NCBI RefSeq assembly: GCF_900188005.1 | Contig: NZ_FZNR01000002.1 | Coordinates: 909,251 to 973,250 of the forward strand | Direction of reading: 5' to 3' | Length of the DNA: 64,000 nucleotides | Source: Actinoplanes regularis | GTDB lineage: Bacteria > Actinomycetota > Actinomycetes > Mycobacteriales > Micromonosporaceae | Shown here: positions 43,804 through 52,575 of the stretch, one piece after another | Position numbering within the stretch: the first letter of the stretch is position 1 | Layout: every line of letters begins with the position of its first letter | Program-made: the position numbers and the translations under genes | The notes under the pieces: model-generated | The model's database searches: none | Seen by the model: only the letters and a program-made list of their open reading frames with translations | Told to the model about the DNA's origin: nothing

Positions 43804-44487
43804 CCGTTCTGCGGGAGGCTCGCCAACGGCGACCACCGGTTCCGGTGGCAAGCCGCGAAGCAGCGGATCAGCAACTACGACCGGGCCCGCCGGAACCCTA
43901 CGCCTCTGGATCCCCCACGCCTCTTCGATCGGGATGACTCGCGCATTGATCTTGGGATCGGGCGTTGCCCGACCAAGCACCGCCTGGCCTCCCTCTGGCA
44001 GGGCGACGATGTATTGCCAAGAGCCATGGTGGACCCGCGCCAACCCTGCTATTCCGTCGGTGTCCAACGCAGCAGCTACAGCAGCGCGACCATCAACGAT
44101 CTGGTCTAGATGGGCGTAGAACTTCGCCATATCAGCGGCCAAGCCGTTGACCCAGGGCCGGACGTCGGCACCGACACGGAGCGCCGCGAGCAGCTCCTCG
44201 CGGAGAGAGTTTTCCTCGGCCTGCAGAACCCGATCATGGAGACGCTCCTGAGCAGAGGGCTGCGTCGGGGCCGCTTGACAGTGCCGCCGGCAGACTGAAC
44301 AAGCTTGGGCACCCTCCGGGAAGAAGAGGGTTAGATAAGCCTCGACTTGATGTTCAGGAAGCCCACACAGGGTTCCGTCCCCAACGTAGGCATGATCCTT
44401 TTCGGGGGTCAGCCTTGTCGCGCGCCAGACCGAATCGAGCAGGTTTACGGGCCGTGGCGAATGACCAATCGCTTCTACCTGATGACG
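43783..44487 (-). pseudogene. Start-less open frame, probably a truncated gene
   Basis: 234 codons stay open on the minus strand, with protein-like content (CGLPEHQVEAYLTLFF, CSVCRRHC, LREELLAALRVGADVRPWVN, DQIVDGRAAVAAALDTDGIA, SWQYIVALPEGGQAVLG). The first ATG is only at 44142, after about 115 codons of apparently coding sequence, and no GTG precedes it. The last 40 codons read antisense through the 56-bp repeat and the HicB end, so both ends seem lost. The Cys residues hint at a zinc site. Family unknown. Confidence 0.4.
43844..43899 (+). repeat. 56-bp repeat, copy C
   Basis: Third copy, beginning GGTGGCAAGCCGCGAAGC and ending CCGGAACCCT, 41 bases after the HicB stop, the same relative position as copy A at the first module. 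Confidence 0.5.
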
Positions 44488-44868
44488 TCACCCCGGGAGA
44501 CTACGGCGTCGGAACCTGGCATCCGATCCGGCCGAACACCCGGCTCGGCACCGCAGCGCGGCGAGATCTGCGCTCGCCAACCATCCCGTCCGCCCGAGCG
44601 GCTCTCACCGGAGGCATCACTCCGGATCACGCACCGCAACAGGTATTGGCCGGCGCGCCGGCCGATGCCGGACGCAGGCCGCCAGCAGGCCGAGCGCGGC
44701 CGGCCCGCGCCGCGCTTGCGCGGCGCCTTGATTCAGAAGAGGCCAATCCGGCAGTCGGTCACTTCCCAGCTGTACCACATTGGACGATACTGAATGCCAC
44801 TAGAACAACGGGCACCGCTGAGGCGAAGCGACTGCCGTGTGGCGCTATGACAGCGGGAAGGCTCACCA
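44488..44868. other. Non-coding region before the WD40-ROC-TIR unit
   Basis: No convincing gene. It contains the perfect 16-bp palindrome at 44648-44663 (GGCCGGCG/CGCCGGCC) and, towards the end, GGGAAGG before the next start. The promoter of the downstream unit should be here, but I cannot place it. Confidence 0.4.
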
Positions 44869-45270
44869 GTGGCATCTGAGAAGCATCTTGATCTCATCGC
44901 AGGTGTGATTGCGCGTATGGCAAGCAACTCATTTCAAATTAAGACATGGGCCGTGACATTGTCGACGGCGTCACTAGGCTTTGCCGCAAGCAAAGAGTCG
45001 CCCGGGATTGCGGCAATTACACTCGTGCCCGTTTCGGCATTCTGGTACTTAGATTCTTATTACCTGCGTCAAGAGCGCCTGTATCGACGACTTTACGAAA
45101 AGGCAAGGAGAGATAGCTCAGATGACCCATATAGCTTAACCGTGTCTGAGCATAAGGCCTCTGCCCCTAGCCTACTCCGCACCGCCTTTACACCTGTAGT
45201 TTCCATGGTTCATGGGCTCCTTTTTGTTACCGTGACAGCAGTTTCCGTTGTCACGGCCTGGAAGAGCTGA
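44869..45270 (+). CDS. Small membrane protein paired with the WD40-ROC-TIR protein
   Basis: 133 aa. Starts MASEKHLDLIAGVIARMASN. Two hydrophobic stretches lie at about 25-60 (TAVTL..ASLGFAA and IAAITLVPVSAFWYLDSYY), and another sits at the C-terminus (VVSMVHGLLFVTVTAVSVVT). The WYLDSYYLRQERLYRRLY motif is strongly protein-like. GTG 44869 has GGGAAGG upstream. Nine bases separate it from the large downstream gene, so they are cotranscribed. Similar two- or three-helix proteins accompany TIR-type defence genes; here it could be a membrane effector or anchor. Family name unknown to me. Confidence 0.7.
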   Translation: MASEKHLDLIAGVIARMASNSFQIKTWAVTLSTASLGFAASKESPGIAAITLVPVSAFWYLDSYYLRQERLYRRLYEKARRDSSDDPYSLTVSEHKASAPSLLRTAFTPVVSMVHGLLFVTVTAVSVVTAWKS

Positions 45271-45279
45271 GGGAAGCTG

Positions 45280-48200
45280 ATGAATCGCTACCCTCCAGAT
45301 GCGGATTATAAGAACATGTCCGTGGCAATTCTTCCACGGGCGGCGGAATTCCGGTATCTCGAAAGCTCTCATGACGCCAGATCCGTTGCGGTCAGTTCCA
45401 CGCGTGGGCTCTATCTGGTTCATTTGGATAAGCCTGACACCTACACAACACTGAAAGTTCCGACAAGCAAGGGCGGCCTGATCGCGTTCGGACCCGAGGA
45501 CGATCTGCTTGCGCACCTTGCCGGCCGCTACCTGACCGTCTTTCCTATAAGAGAACCCGACAAGCCGATATTTGTGAATCGCATCGAAGGTAAGTATCGG
45601 TATACAGCGCTGGCAGTTGCCGGTAATGCGAATCAGCCAAAGTTTGCACTAGGTGATACCAGCGGTGTAGTTACACTGATAGATAATGGGGCTTTCCCGC
45701 TAGAAGAGAGCTGGTCAATCAATGGACCAGTTGACACTATAGCTCTTACCCAAGATCAACGATTCTGCCTCTTTTCCGGCCGCGTTGCTGGGGAGGTAGC
45801 CATATGGGACATAACGGCAGGGGTCGGCAGGTCACTATCGGAGGTAGGATCCGCAACGGTCATCACGTTATCTGGCGATGGAAAGCAGGCTATCTCAGGA
45901 ACATCGAGCGGAACCGTATACGTGCACGATGTAGAGTCCAGAGAGTTGCTCCGGACTTTTGAGGTTCATACTGCTCCAATTGTAGAGTTGAGGGTTCTGA
46001 ATTCCAAAGGCGCAGTTCTTTCACGGGACGAGACCGGCACGGCTCGTATTTTTAGCCTGCAAGGACGGGAATCGCCTAAGTCTTTTGACGTAACTCCCAA
46101 CCGAAACGGGCGCCTGCTTATCACTCCCGACGCGAGCAAGATGGTTCTTCTGGTTGGCGAGATTCTCGGCACTTACGCATTCCCAGAACTCAAAAGTGAA
46201 ATACAAGCGACGGAATACGCCACCAAGCGCTTGGCATTGGTTGGCGACAGTGGAGTCGGCAAATCAACACTGGGTTGGCGTATCGCACATAGCGAGTTCA
46301 AGCCACAGGAGTCAACGCACGGGCAGCAGTTCTGGGTAATCGACAAGCTATCTACGGTAAGGCCGGATGGCGTTGAAGTCAGTGCAGTACTCTGGGATTT
46401 CGCTGGCCAACCAGAATATCGGCTGGTGCACTCCTTGTTCCTTGAGGATATCGATGTTGCATTAGTGCTATTCGATGCATCTAGACAAGAGGAAGTCTTG
46501 GCTGGCGTTGAATATTGGATCAAGCACCTTCGCTCAGACACCGGCGCGCTCCCCGATGCAATTCTCGTGGGGTCTAGGAGCGACCGCGGCCTCGCCGCTA
46601 TTTCGAAGGAAGAAATAGAAACCTTCTGCCATGACAATGGCATGAAACTGGGATACGTAGAAACAAGCGCCGCTACTGGCGCCGGGATTGATAAACTATT
46701 ACAAAAGATTGAAAATGCCATCGAACAACAGCCTGTCCAGGTGACTGTTTCGACGGAGGCTTTTCAAGAGGTAAAACAGAGGGTCATTCGACTAAAAAGT
46801 TCAGCCGATTCGGCAGCGAAGGCTCTCGTGCCAGTAGACCAGCTGGTCGAGATCGTGAATAAGGAACGCGGGAAATCCGTGCCCAAGGAATTACTCGTGG
46901 CTGCCGTAAGAGCGTTGCGCAATCACGGCTACCTTGGCGTTTTGGCCGACTCTTCTCTTACCCAGTATGTCCTTTTTTCACCAGATCTCATGATCTCACT
47001 TGCGTCGTCGGTAATCCTTGAAGCTCGCCGCAATCCTAAGGGCCTTGGCGCTCTTAGCGAAAGCGACATCCTTCAGGGAAGGATAGTTTTCCCGGAAATT
47101 GCAGGCATGACCAGAGAGCAGCAGAGGATCCTTCTTGACGCTGTTGTTCTGTTGTTCATAAGTCGCGATCTCTGCTTCAGGGAAAGCTTGGGATCCGAGA
47201 CTTTTCTCGTTTTTCCTGCATTGATTAATCAGGGAATTTCACTGGCAAAAAGGCGCGATACAGACGACTTCGTCACCTATAGAATTTCCGGAAATGTCGA
47301 GAACGTCTACTCGGCCTTGGTGGTTCTGCTGGGCTACACTAACACTTTCAAGCGCGCAAAGCATTGGCGGGATAATGCCGAGTATGAACTCGACTCAGAC
47401 CAAATTTGCGGATTCAGACAGATCGCACGCGCGTCCGGAGTAGTAGATATCGTTCTTTCTTACGCGCCGCCCACTTCAGTGTCCGCCCGTCTACTTTTCC
47501 AAGGATTAGTTGAGGAATTCCTTAAGAGACGGAACATTATGATAGAAAGATTCCCCTCAGTTTCATGTAATGCTTGCAAGTATATCCAGGAGCGATCAAC
47601 CGTGGTACGTCGCATGACGGAGCGGCGAACGTTCATAAATTGTGAAGAGTGTGGTGAAAGAAGTCCTTTACCATCTATCACTATCGTCGAGCTACCTGGG
47701 CAGATCGACGGGGAAGTCCAGGTACAGCAGAGAGTCGCACGCGGCCGGTCCGCATACCAATCCGCCCTAGTCCATGTTAAATCTATAGCGAGAGACCGAG
47801 GCCTAACTAAGCCGACGTGCTTTATTAGCTATGCTTGGGGGCAGTGGGATGATGACAAATGGGTGCATCAACTTGCTCGAGATCTAGAAGTTGCGGATGT
47901 CGCAGTGATCCTCGACGTATGGAACAACTCGTCGGCAGGTGCGAGCGTCCCTCGATTCCTCGAACGTATAGATAAATCTGATTTTATTATCGTAGTAGGG
48001 TCGCCAGCTTACAGACAAAAGTATGAGAATGATGTTTCGGAGTTCGGCAGCATCGTCGCCGCAGAAGTTGATTTGATCAACAATCGAATGACCGGTAGAG
48101 AATCTAATAAGTCATCCGTGCTTCCACTATTGCGATCCGGAACTAGACAGCACTCCCTCCCCCCCCTCCTTCAAGGAAGGGTCACCTACGACATGACGAC

Positions 48201-48306
48201 AGAGGAAAACTACTTCCCGAGACTGCTTGACATCGTGCTTACTCTTTTCAAGCTCGATTTCCAGGACGCCACAGTCGAAAACCTACGTGAGAGGTTTCGC
48301 ATTTGA
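45280..48306 (+). CDS. WD40 - ROC-like GTPase - zinc ribbon - TIR/SEFIR protein
   Basis: 1,008 aa. Residues 1-310: WD40-like propeller (VAIWDITAG, GTVYVHDVES). 315-480: Ras/ROC-type GTPase with P-loop GDSGVGKST, switch-II WDFAGQPEYR, and a degenerate G4 motif VGSRSD in place of NKxD. 490-760: helical, COR-like region. About 762-790: zinc ribbon, CNAC...CEEC. About 840-975: TIR/SEFIR domain (TCFISYAWGQWDDDKW; DFIIVVGSPAYRQKY). Base composition is visibly lower in GC than the flanks, a sign of transfer. Inference: an immune-type sensor in which the GTPase switches a TIR effector, together with the upstream membrane protein. Confidence 0.8.
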   Translation: MNRYPPDADYKNMSVAILPRAAEFRYLESSHDARSVAVSSTRGLYLVHLDKPDTYTTLKVPTSKGGLIAFGPEDDLLAHLAGRYLTVFPIREPDKPIFVNRIEGKYRYTALAVAGNANQPKFALGDTSGVVTLIDNGAFPLEESWSINGPVDTIALTQDQRFCLFSGRVAGEVAIWDITAGVGRSLSEVGSATVITLSGDGKQAISGTSSGTVYVHDVESRELLRTFEVHTAPIVELRVLNSKGAVLSRDETGTARIFSLQGRESPKSFDVTPNRNGRLLITPDASKMVLLVGEILGTYAFPELKSEIQATEYATKRLALVGDSGVGKSTLGWRIAHSEFKPQESTHGQQFWVIDKLSTVRPDGVEVSAVLWDFAGQPEYRLVHSLFLEDIDVALVLFDASRQEEVLAGVEYWIKHLRSDTGALPDAILVGSRSDRGLAAISKEEIETFCHDNGMKLGYVETSAATGAGIDKLLQKIENAIEQQPVQVTVSTEAFQEVKQRVIRLKSSADSAAKALVPVDQLVEIVNKERGKSVPKELLVAAVRALRNHGYLGVLADSSLTQYVLFSPDLMISLASSVILEARRNPKGLGALSESDILQGRIVFPEIAGMTREQQRILLDAVVLLFISRDLCFRESLGSETFLVFPALINQGISLAKRRDTDDFVTYRISGNVENVYSALVVLLGYTNTFKRAKHWRDNAEYELDSDQICGFRQIARASGVVDIVLSYAPPTSVSARLLFQGLVEEFLKRRNIMIERFPSVSCNACKYIQERSTVVRRMTERRTFINCEECGERSPLPSITIVELPGQIDGEVQVQQRVARGRSAYQSALVHVKSIARDRGLTKPTCFISYAWGQWDDDKWVHQLARDLEVADVAVILDVWNNSSAGASVPRFLERIDKSDFIIVVGSPAYRQKYENDVSEFGSIVAAEVDLINNRMTGRESNKSSVLPLLRSGTRQHSLPPLLQGRVTYDMTTEENYFPRLLDIVLTLFKLDFQDATVENLRERFRI

Positions 48307-49080
48307 GAGACTCCAAATCGGACGGGACGACTATGGGGTCCGCGCAACGCCGCTCTCACGCATCGCCCTAATATCGCCGTACAAGTCGGGATGCTGCGAC
48401 TGTAGCTCGAAGTGCTCCCAAGCATTGCGGGAAGCATATCGGCGACTAACTGGACTGCCTGCGTGACTTTAGGTATGCGGTGACGCATTGCGATCTCTAC
48501 CCGAGAACCAGCCTTGATGCTCCGCACAGGTCTTGGGTATGGCGCTTCCCTCGGGTTCGGGCTACCGAGTTTGGTTACAAAGCAAGGAGAGGTTCACCAG
48601 CGATGACGTGAAGAATGCGGGGAAGAAGCGCCCGGCTGGCGGCTATCGTAGCGTTCTATCCAGTTCAGTGCAGTGTGCCGTCCGGTCGACAAAGACAGCG
48701 CCAGTTGGCACGCGATAATCGCCACAGAGGCACTATCCTACGGTTCTTTAGCAAGTATGACCGCTGCGTCCACGTCGCCCGCCAGGTGAGATCGATGGCA
48801 CCCGACCCATCGTGCGCACACGCTGCGCGCTACTGGCTAGGCGTTGAGTGAGAGCGAATCGGGAGCGGTTTCGAATAGCTGTCCTGACGCCGGCTCCCTT
48901 AGCAAGACCTGTGCTATATCGTGTTGACAAGTCGGATTTTCATCTCGCCGAGCGGGCGGAGTGTCTATCCCTTCGATCCTGCCGCCATCGCACTGTGATC
49001 GGCGGTCTAGGGTGCTGTTGGCTGAGGAACCAACTAGCTGAAGGCGGAGTCCATCACACTCGGGGAAAGGCGCTTATGGC
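48307..49080. other. Intergenic region before the IS630 copy
   Basis: About 770 bases of intermediate GC with several short open frames on both strands, none with a ribosome site or recognisable domain. Probably decayed accessory DNA between the TIR gene and the insertion sequence. Confidence 0.4.
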
Positions 49081-50323
49081 TAGTGCCGTGACCAAGAACG
49101 TTCACGGTGTTAGATGACACGCCGTTCGGGCTGACGGTCGGGCGGTGGCTCGGCCGTCAGGCTGTGCTGGTGGCAGATTCTGTACGCGTACGGCGGTTGA
49201 CCGATCAAGAAGGTCAGCAACTGCTGCGCATCACGCGCCGGGGCACCGGCTCACCGATCCGATTACGGCGGGCCATGGTCGTGCTCGCCTCCGCCGGCGG
49301 TAACACCGTGCCGGCGATTGCCCGCCTGGTGCAGGCTGATGAGGACACGATCCGGCAGCTCATCCATCGGTTCAACGAAATGGGCATGGCCTGCCTAAAC
49401 CCTCAGTGGGCGGGTGGCCGTCCCCGCCAGATCAGTCCTGACGACGAGACGTTCATCGTCACGACGGCCAAAGCCCGCCCCGAAGCGCTGGGGCGGCCGT
49501 TCACCCGGTGGAGCGTGCGCAAGCTCGCCGACTACCTCGCCGGCCAGGCTTCCCGTCCGATCAGCATCGGGCGGGAGCGGCTGCGCCAGATCCTGCACCG
49601 CAACGGCATCACCTTTCAGCGAACCAAGACCTGGAAGGAGTCCAACGACCCTGACCGCGACGCCAAACTCGCCCGTATCGAGTACGTGAGCAGCCATTTC
49701 CCCCAGCGAGTGTTCGCGTTCGACGAGTTCGGCCCCCTCGCGATCCGTCCGCACGGCGGCGCCGGCTGGGCACCGGCACGGCATCCCGACCGGCTCCCGG
49801 CGAACTATCACAAACTGCACGGCGTGCGGCAGTTCCACGGCTGCTACAGCGTCGGCGACGACCAACTCTGGGGCGTCGTGCGACGCCGCAAGGGCGCAGC
49901 AAACACCCTGGCCGCACTGAAGTCGATCAGCCAGGCCAGGCCGGACGGGGCACCGATCTACGTGATCCTGGACAATCTCTCCGCCCACAAGGGCAAACGC
50001 ATCCGGGCCTGGGCGACCCGGAGCAAGGTAGAACTGTGCTTCACCCCGACGTATGCGTCCTGGGCCAACCCGATCAAAGCGCAGTTCGGACCCTTACGCA
50101 CGTTCGTGATCGCCGGCTCGAATCACCCGAACCACACCATCCTGGCCCGGAAACTGCACGCCTACCTGCGCTGGCGCAACGCCAACGCCCGCCACCCCGA
50201 CGTCCTGGCCGCCCAACGCCGCGAACGAGCCCGCATCCGCAGCGAACGCCAACGACGCTGGGGCCAACCCGCCACCCGAGCAGCCTGACCCCAACACCTC
50301 AAACGTTCGTGGTCACAGCACTA
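49081..50323 (+). mobile_element. IS630-family insertion sequence, complete
   Basis: About 1.24 kb bounded by TA dinucleotides (the expected target duplication) at 49081-49082 and 50322-50323. The left end GTGCCGTGACCAAGAACGTT and the right end, read inward GTGCTGTGACCACGAACGTT, form imperfect terminal inverted repeats. It holds one transposase gene. A second copy with the same left end starts at 63907. Confidence 0.8.
49107..50288 (+). CDS. IS630-family transposase, active site altered
   Basis: 393 aa from GTG 49107; a start further in, before VADSVRVRRLTDQEG, is also possible. An HTH region (AIARLVQADEDTIRQLIHRF) precedes the DDE domain: VFAFDEFGPL (first Asp), VILDNLSAHKG (second Asp) and SWANPIKAQFGPL. 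In relatives I recall, the last block reads NPIEAHFGPL, with Glu as the third catalytic acid; here it is Lys (AAA for GAA). The gene is otherwise full length. The change should abolish transposition unless the neighbouring residue compensates. Confidence 0.85.
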   Translation: MLDDTPFGLTVGRWLGRQAVLVADSVRVRRLTDQEGQQLLRITRRGTGSPIRLRRAMVVLASAGGNTVPAIARLVQADEDTIRQLIHRFNEMGMACLNPQWAGGRPRQISPDDETFIVTTAKARPEALGRPFTRWSVRKLADYLAGQASRPISIGRERLRQILHRNGITFQRTKTWKESNDPDRDAKLARIEYVSSHFPQRVFAFDEFGPLAIRPHGGAGWAPARHPDRLPANYHKLHGVRQFHGCYSVGDDQLWGVVRRRKGAANTLAALKSISQARPDGAPIYVILDNLSAHKGKRIRAWATRSKVELCFTPTYASWANPIKAQFGPLRTFVIAGSNHPNHTILARKLHAYLRWRNANARHPDVLAAQRRERARIRSERQRRWGQPATRAA

Positions 50324-50344
50324 GATCAGCCGCAGCGCCGTGAC

Positions 50345-50530
50345 CTGGGTGGGCCGGACGTTGCACCATGCGAACCACCCCACCACCGTTCTCGGCGACC
50401 CACTACCGGGACGTTTGACCAGCTCACGCGGCAGTCAAAGTCCAGCGTGAGCACTGATGACGGCCAACTGGCCCCCGATCGAGCGCTCAAAACTCAAGCC
50501 GGACAGAGCCTCAGGCGATCTGCCGGAGGG
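50345..50530 (+). repeat. Dispersed ~180-bp repeat, copy 2
   Basis: Counterpart of 39246-39425 in the same orientation, placed just outside the right end of the IS630 element. It ends with CAGGCGATCTGCCGGAGG, the tail of the small frame seen complete at the first copy. Confidence 0.55.
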
Positions 50531-50563
50531 CCCCTTGACACACCAGTCGGCGGAACCGGTCAC

Positions 50564-50746
50564 GCCTCAATGAAGGGCAGCTCCCGGAGGAGCTACGACG
50601 GAACGTAAACGTCTGCCCGGTCTTGACCTGCTCTTTGATGCCTCAATGAAGGGCAGCCCCCGGAGGAGCTGCGACCTTCGGCAACGACGCGATCCGGGCC
50701 GCGACGATCCTGCCTCAATGAAGGGCAGCCCCGGAGGAGCTGCGAC
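50564..50746 (-). CRISPR. Short CRISPR array, three repeats and two spacers
   Basis: Repeats at 50564-50599, 50640-50675 and 50712-50746 start GCCTCAATGAAGGGCAGC and end with GGAGGAGCTGCGAC (first copy GGAGGAGCTACGAC). The first has two substitutions and the third lacks one C, so both outer repeats have drifted. Spacers are 40 and 36 bases. Read on the minus strand the repeat starts GTCGCAGC and ends ATTGAGGC, with a hairpin of GCAGC and GCTGC, matching the strand of the adjacent cas genes. Confidence 0.8.
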
Positions 50747-50766
50747 ACCACGTCGTGCGCGCGAGC

Positions 50767-51114
50767 CTATGTGGCCAGCGTCCCGTCTGGGAGCGCGACC
50801 TGGACTCGTATCGGCTGGGTGACCTCGGGACGCCGACGGATCGGGGTGGCTTTGTGCTCGACCACTGTCATGGCCTCGTCGTCCAGTTCGACGGTGTCGC
50901 AGCGGCCGATCACGCCGAGGTCGTGACTGACCACATCGACGGCCTGGTGCCGCCGGGAACGCGAACCCGTCGGATTGACGGCCGGCGTGTGCGCCGGGAT
51001 ACCGGCCGCCACCTGGTGGGTGTCGGTCGTCTCGCCCATCGCCTCCGCCCAGGCACAGCGGGGGCAGAATGCCTGATATGCGACCAGGCTGATGGGGGGC
51101 AGCTCGGACATCAC
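50767..51114 (-). CDS. cas4: Truncated Cas4-like nuclease
   Basis: 115 aa. ISLVAYQAFCPRCAW holds the N-terminal Cys of the iron-sulfur cluster; GRCDTVEL and MTVVEHKATPIRR give the Asp and the E-x-K of the PD-(D/E)XK site. The frame then ends at VALPDGTLAT, 20 bases before the CRISPR repeat. The C-terminal Cys trio and, in type I-G relatives, the fused Cas1 are missing, so it is a relic cut off by the array. The start overlaps the upstream cas fragment (ATGA). Confidence 0.65.
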   Translation of the reverse strand: MMSELPPISLVAYQAFCPRCAWAEAMGETTDTHQVAAGIPAHTPAVNPTGSRSRRHQAVDVVSHDLGVIGRCDTVELDDEAMTVVEHKATPIRRRPEVTQPIRVQVALPDGTLAT

Positions 51115-51959
51115 GACTGGCCGGTCTTCAGGATCGTGCCGCGAGCCGCCCGCCGTTCCGGGGCGCTGGCGCTACCGAAACGCCGTACCTCGAAGCGGAC
51201 GACGCCGGTGACGCCTCGGGCGGCCAGCCACTCCCGGGTCATAGCATCGACGAGGACGGTCGGACCGGCTGGCCTGCCGAGACTGCTCGGGGTAAGCCCG
51301 CCCTCGGCGAATCGAGTGAGTTGGCCACCGACGACGACGCTGCGGTATCGGGCGGTTCGCCATCGGCCGGACCACACCGGCACGGCGTAGTATCCGGCGG
51401 TGCCGCGTCCGGTGTGGGCGGACGTCAGCGCGACGCCGTTCCGACGAAACGCGATGGGGAACTGCGAGATGCCCCAGAGCGCGCACCAGGCCAGCGCGTT
51501 GTCGGTGGGTCCGGGGTCCGCCAGGCCGGTTGGCGTACAGCTCTGGGCGTCGTCCTTGCCGATCTCGTCGCGGATGCTGCGGCCGCGCAACCCGTCGCTG
51601 ATCTGTGCGGGGGTGCGGGCGGCGACCGCCGCGGCCAGCGGGCGGAGCCGGTTGCCGACGAACTCGGATCCCTGGTTGCGGGGTTGCATCTCCATCCGGC
51701 TGGCACCGTCGTCCTGCAGCCGGTCGCCTTTGTGGTTCCGGCGCCAATAGCTGGGCTCGCCGAGCGCGGCGATGAGCCGGAGGTCGAGCATCGCCCGCGT
51801 CCCGGTGAGCTGGTCGAGGATGTCGTGCCGCCGGTCCTGCAGCGAACGCCACCCGTCGATGCCGCTATAACGCTGATCCGCGGGCTCATCAGCGCACGCT
51901 TGCCTTGCGGGTATCCCAAATGCCTTCCGGCCCCGCAGACCGCCCCCTATCCAATCTGG
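51111..51959 (-). pseudogene. C-terminal fragment of a type I-G-like CRISPR subunit
   Basis: 283 open codons with coding-like content from the first codon (GLRGRKAFGIPARQACADEP, GWRSLQDRRHDILDQLTGTR), then LDLRLIAALGEPSYWRRNH, ALAWCALWGISQFPIA and SGRWRTARYRSVVV. The WxALWGxxxFP pattern and position upstream of cas4 suggest a Csb3/Csx17/Cas3-extension-type protein; I cannot say which. The open frame begins after a stop at 51960 with no start codon until 51791, so the 5' part is lost. Confidence 0.5.
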
Positions 51960-52111
51960 CTAAAGCTCCCATTTGTCCAGATGCTCAAATCTAGACGTAA
52001 AAGCTGTGAAATATGTCATATAGAGCGATGTAACTTGACAATGTAGCCTAACGAAGCTCGATTAATAGAGCTCTCGGCAAGCAGGTCAACAACCACTAGA
52101 AGGGGGATCTG

Positions 52112-52483
52112 GTGAAGGTGAAAATGACTGCCGCAACTGCAGTCGCCGCCGTGTCCATTTCAGCTGGCATGGTAGCGCTTACTGCGTCGCCAGCTGCCGC
52201 GGCATGCAACTCCGGCAAGCTGTCGTGGGGCAGCGCGGACTCGGATCCACGCGGAATTAAGATCACCATCAGCAACAACACGTGTGGTCGGAAATATCGC
52301 GCAGTAGCACATTGCGACAGCTTGTCGCTCGGGACACATTACTACTACGGCGGTTCAGTAACCAACGGCACCAGCCAGGCAAAGTGCAGCACCAGCGGAC
52401 TTTCTTACTACGTGCCAATGTCGATCGGCTACCAGTACAGTGACGGATCGTGGTCGAGCTATATCGTGCTCTTTGACTACTAA
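52112..52483 (+). CDS. Small secreted protein, function unknown
   Basis: 123 aa. A signal peptide (TAATAVAAVSISAGMVALTA, cut after SPAAAA) is followed by a Ser/Gly/Tyr-rich mature part with four Cys (ACNSGKLSW, NTCGRKY, AHCDSLS, AKCSTSG), probably two disulfides. GTG 52112 has AGAAGGGGGATCTG upstream. Lower GC than its neighbours. I do not recognise it. Confidence 0.65.
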   Translation: MKVKMTAATAVAAVSISAGMVALTASPAAAACNSGKLSWGSADSDPRGIKITISNNTCGRKYRAVAHCDSLSLGTHYYYGGSVTNGTSQAKCSTSGLSYYVPMSIGYQYSDGSWSSYIVLFDY

Positions 52484-52575
52484 CCAGCTCCGCCGCAGTT
52501 AAAGGCGCAAGCCTCAGGATAGGAATTAAAATTCCTTCTGGCCACAGCAGAGAACAAACTTAGGATTCAATTTTC

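Noticed and set aside
44648..44663. Perfect 16-bp GC palindrome
   Set aside because: Made only of G and C in GC-rich DNA, no partner sites nearby; likely chance.
50755..52046. Plus-strand frames opposite the cas4-like and cas fragment genes
   Set aside because: No motifs; the minus strand shows Cas4 catalytic and Cys residues and a four-base gene overlap.
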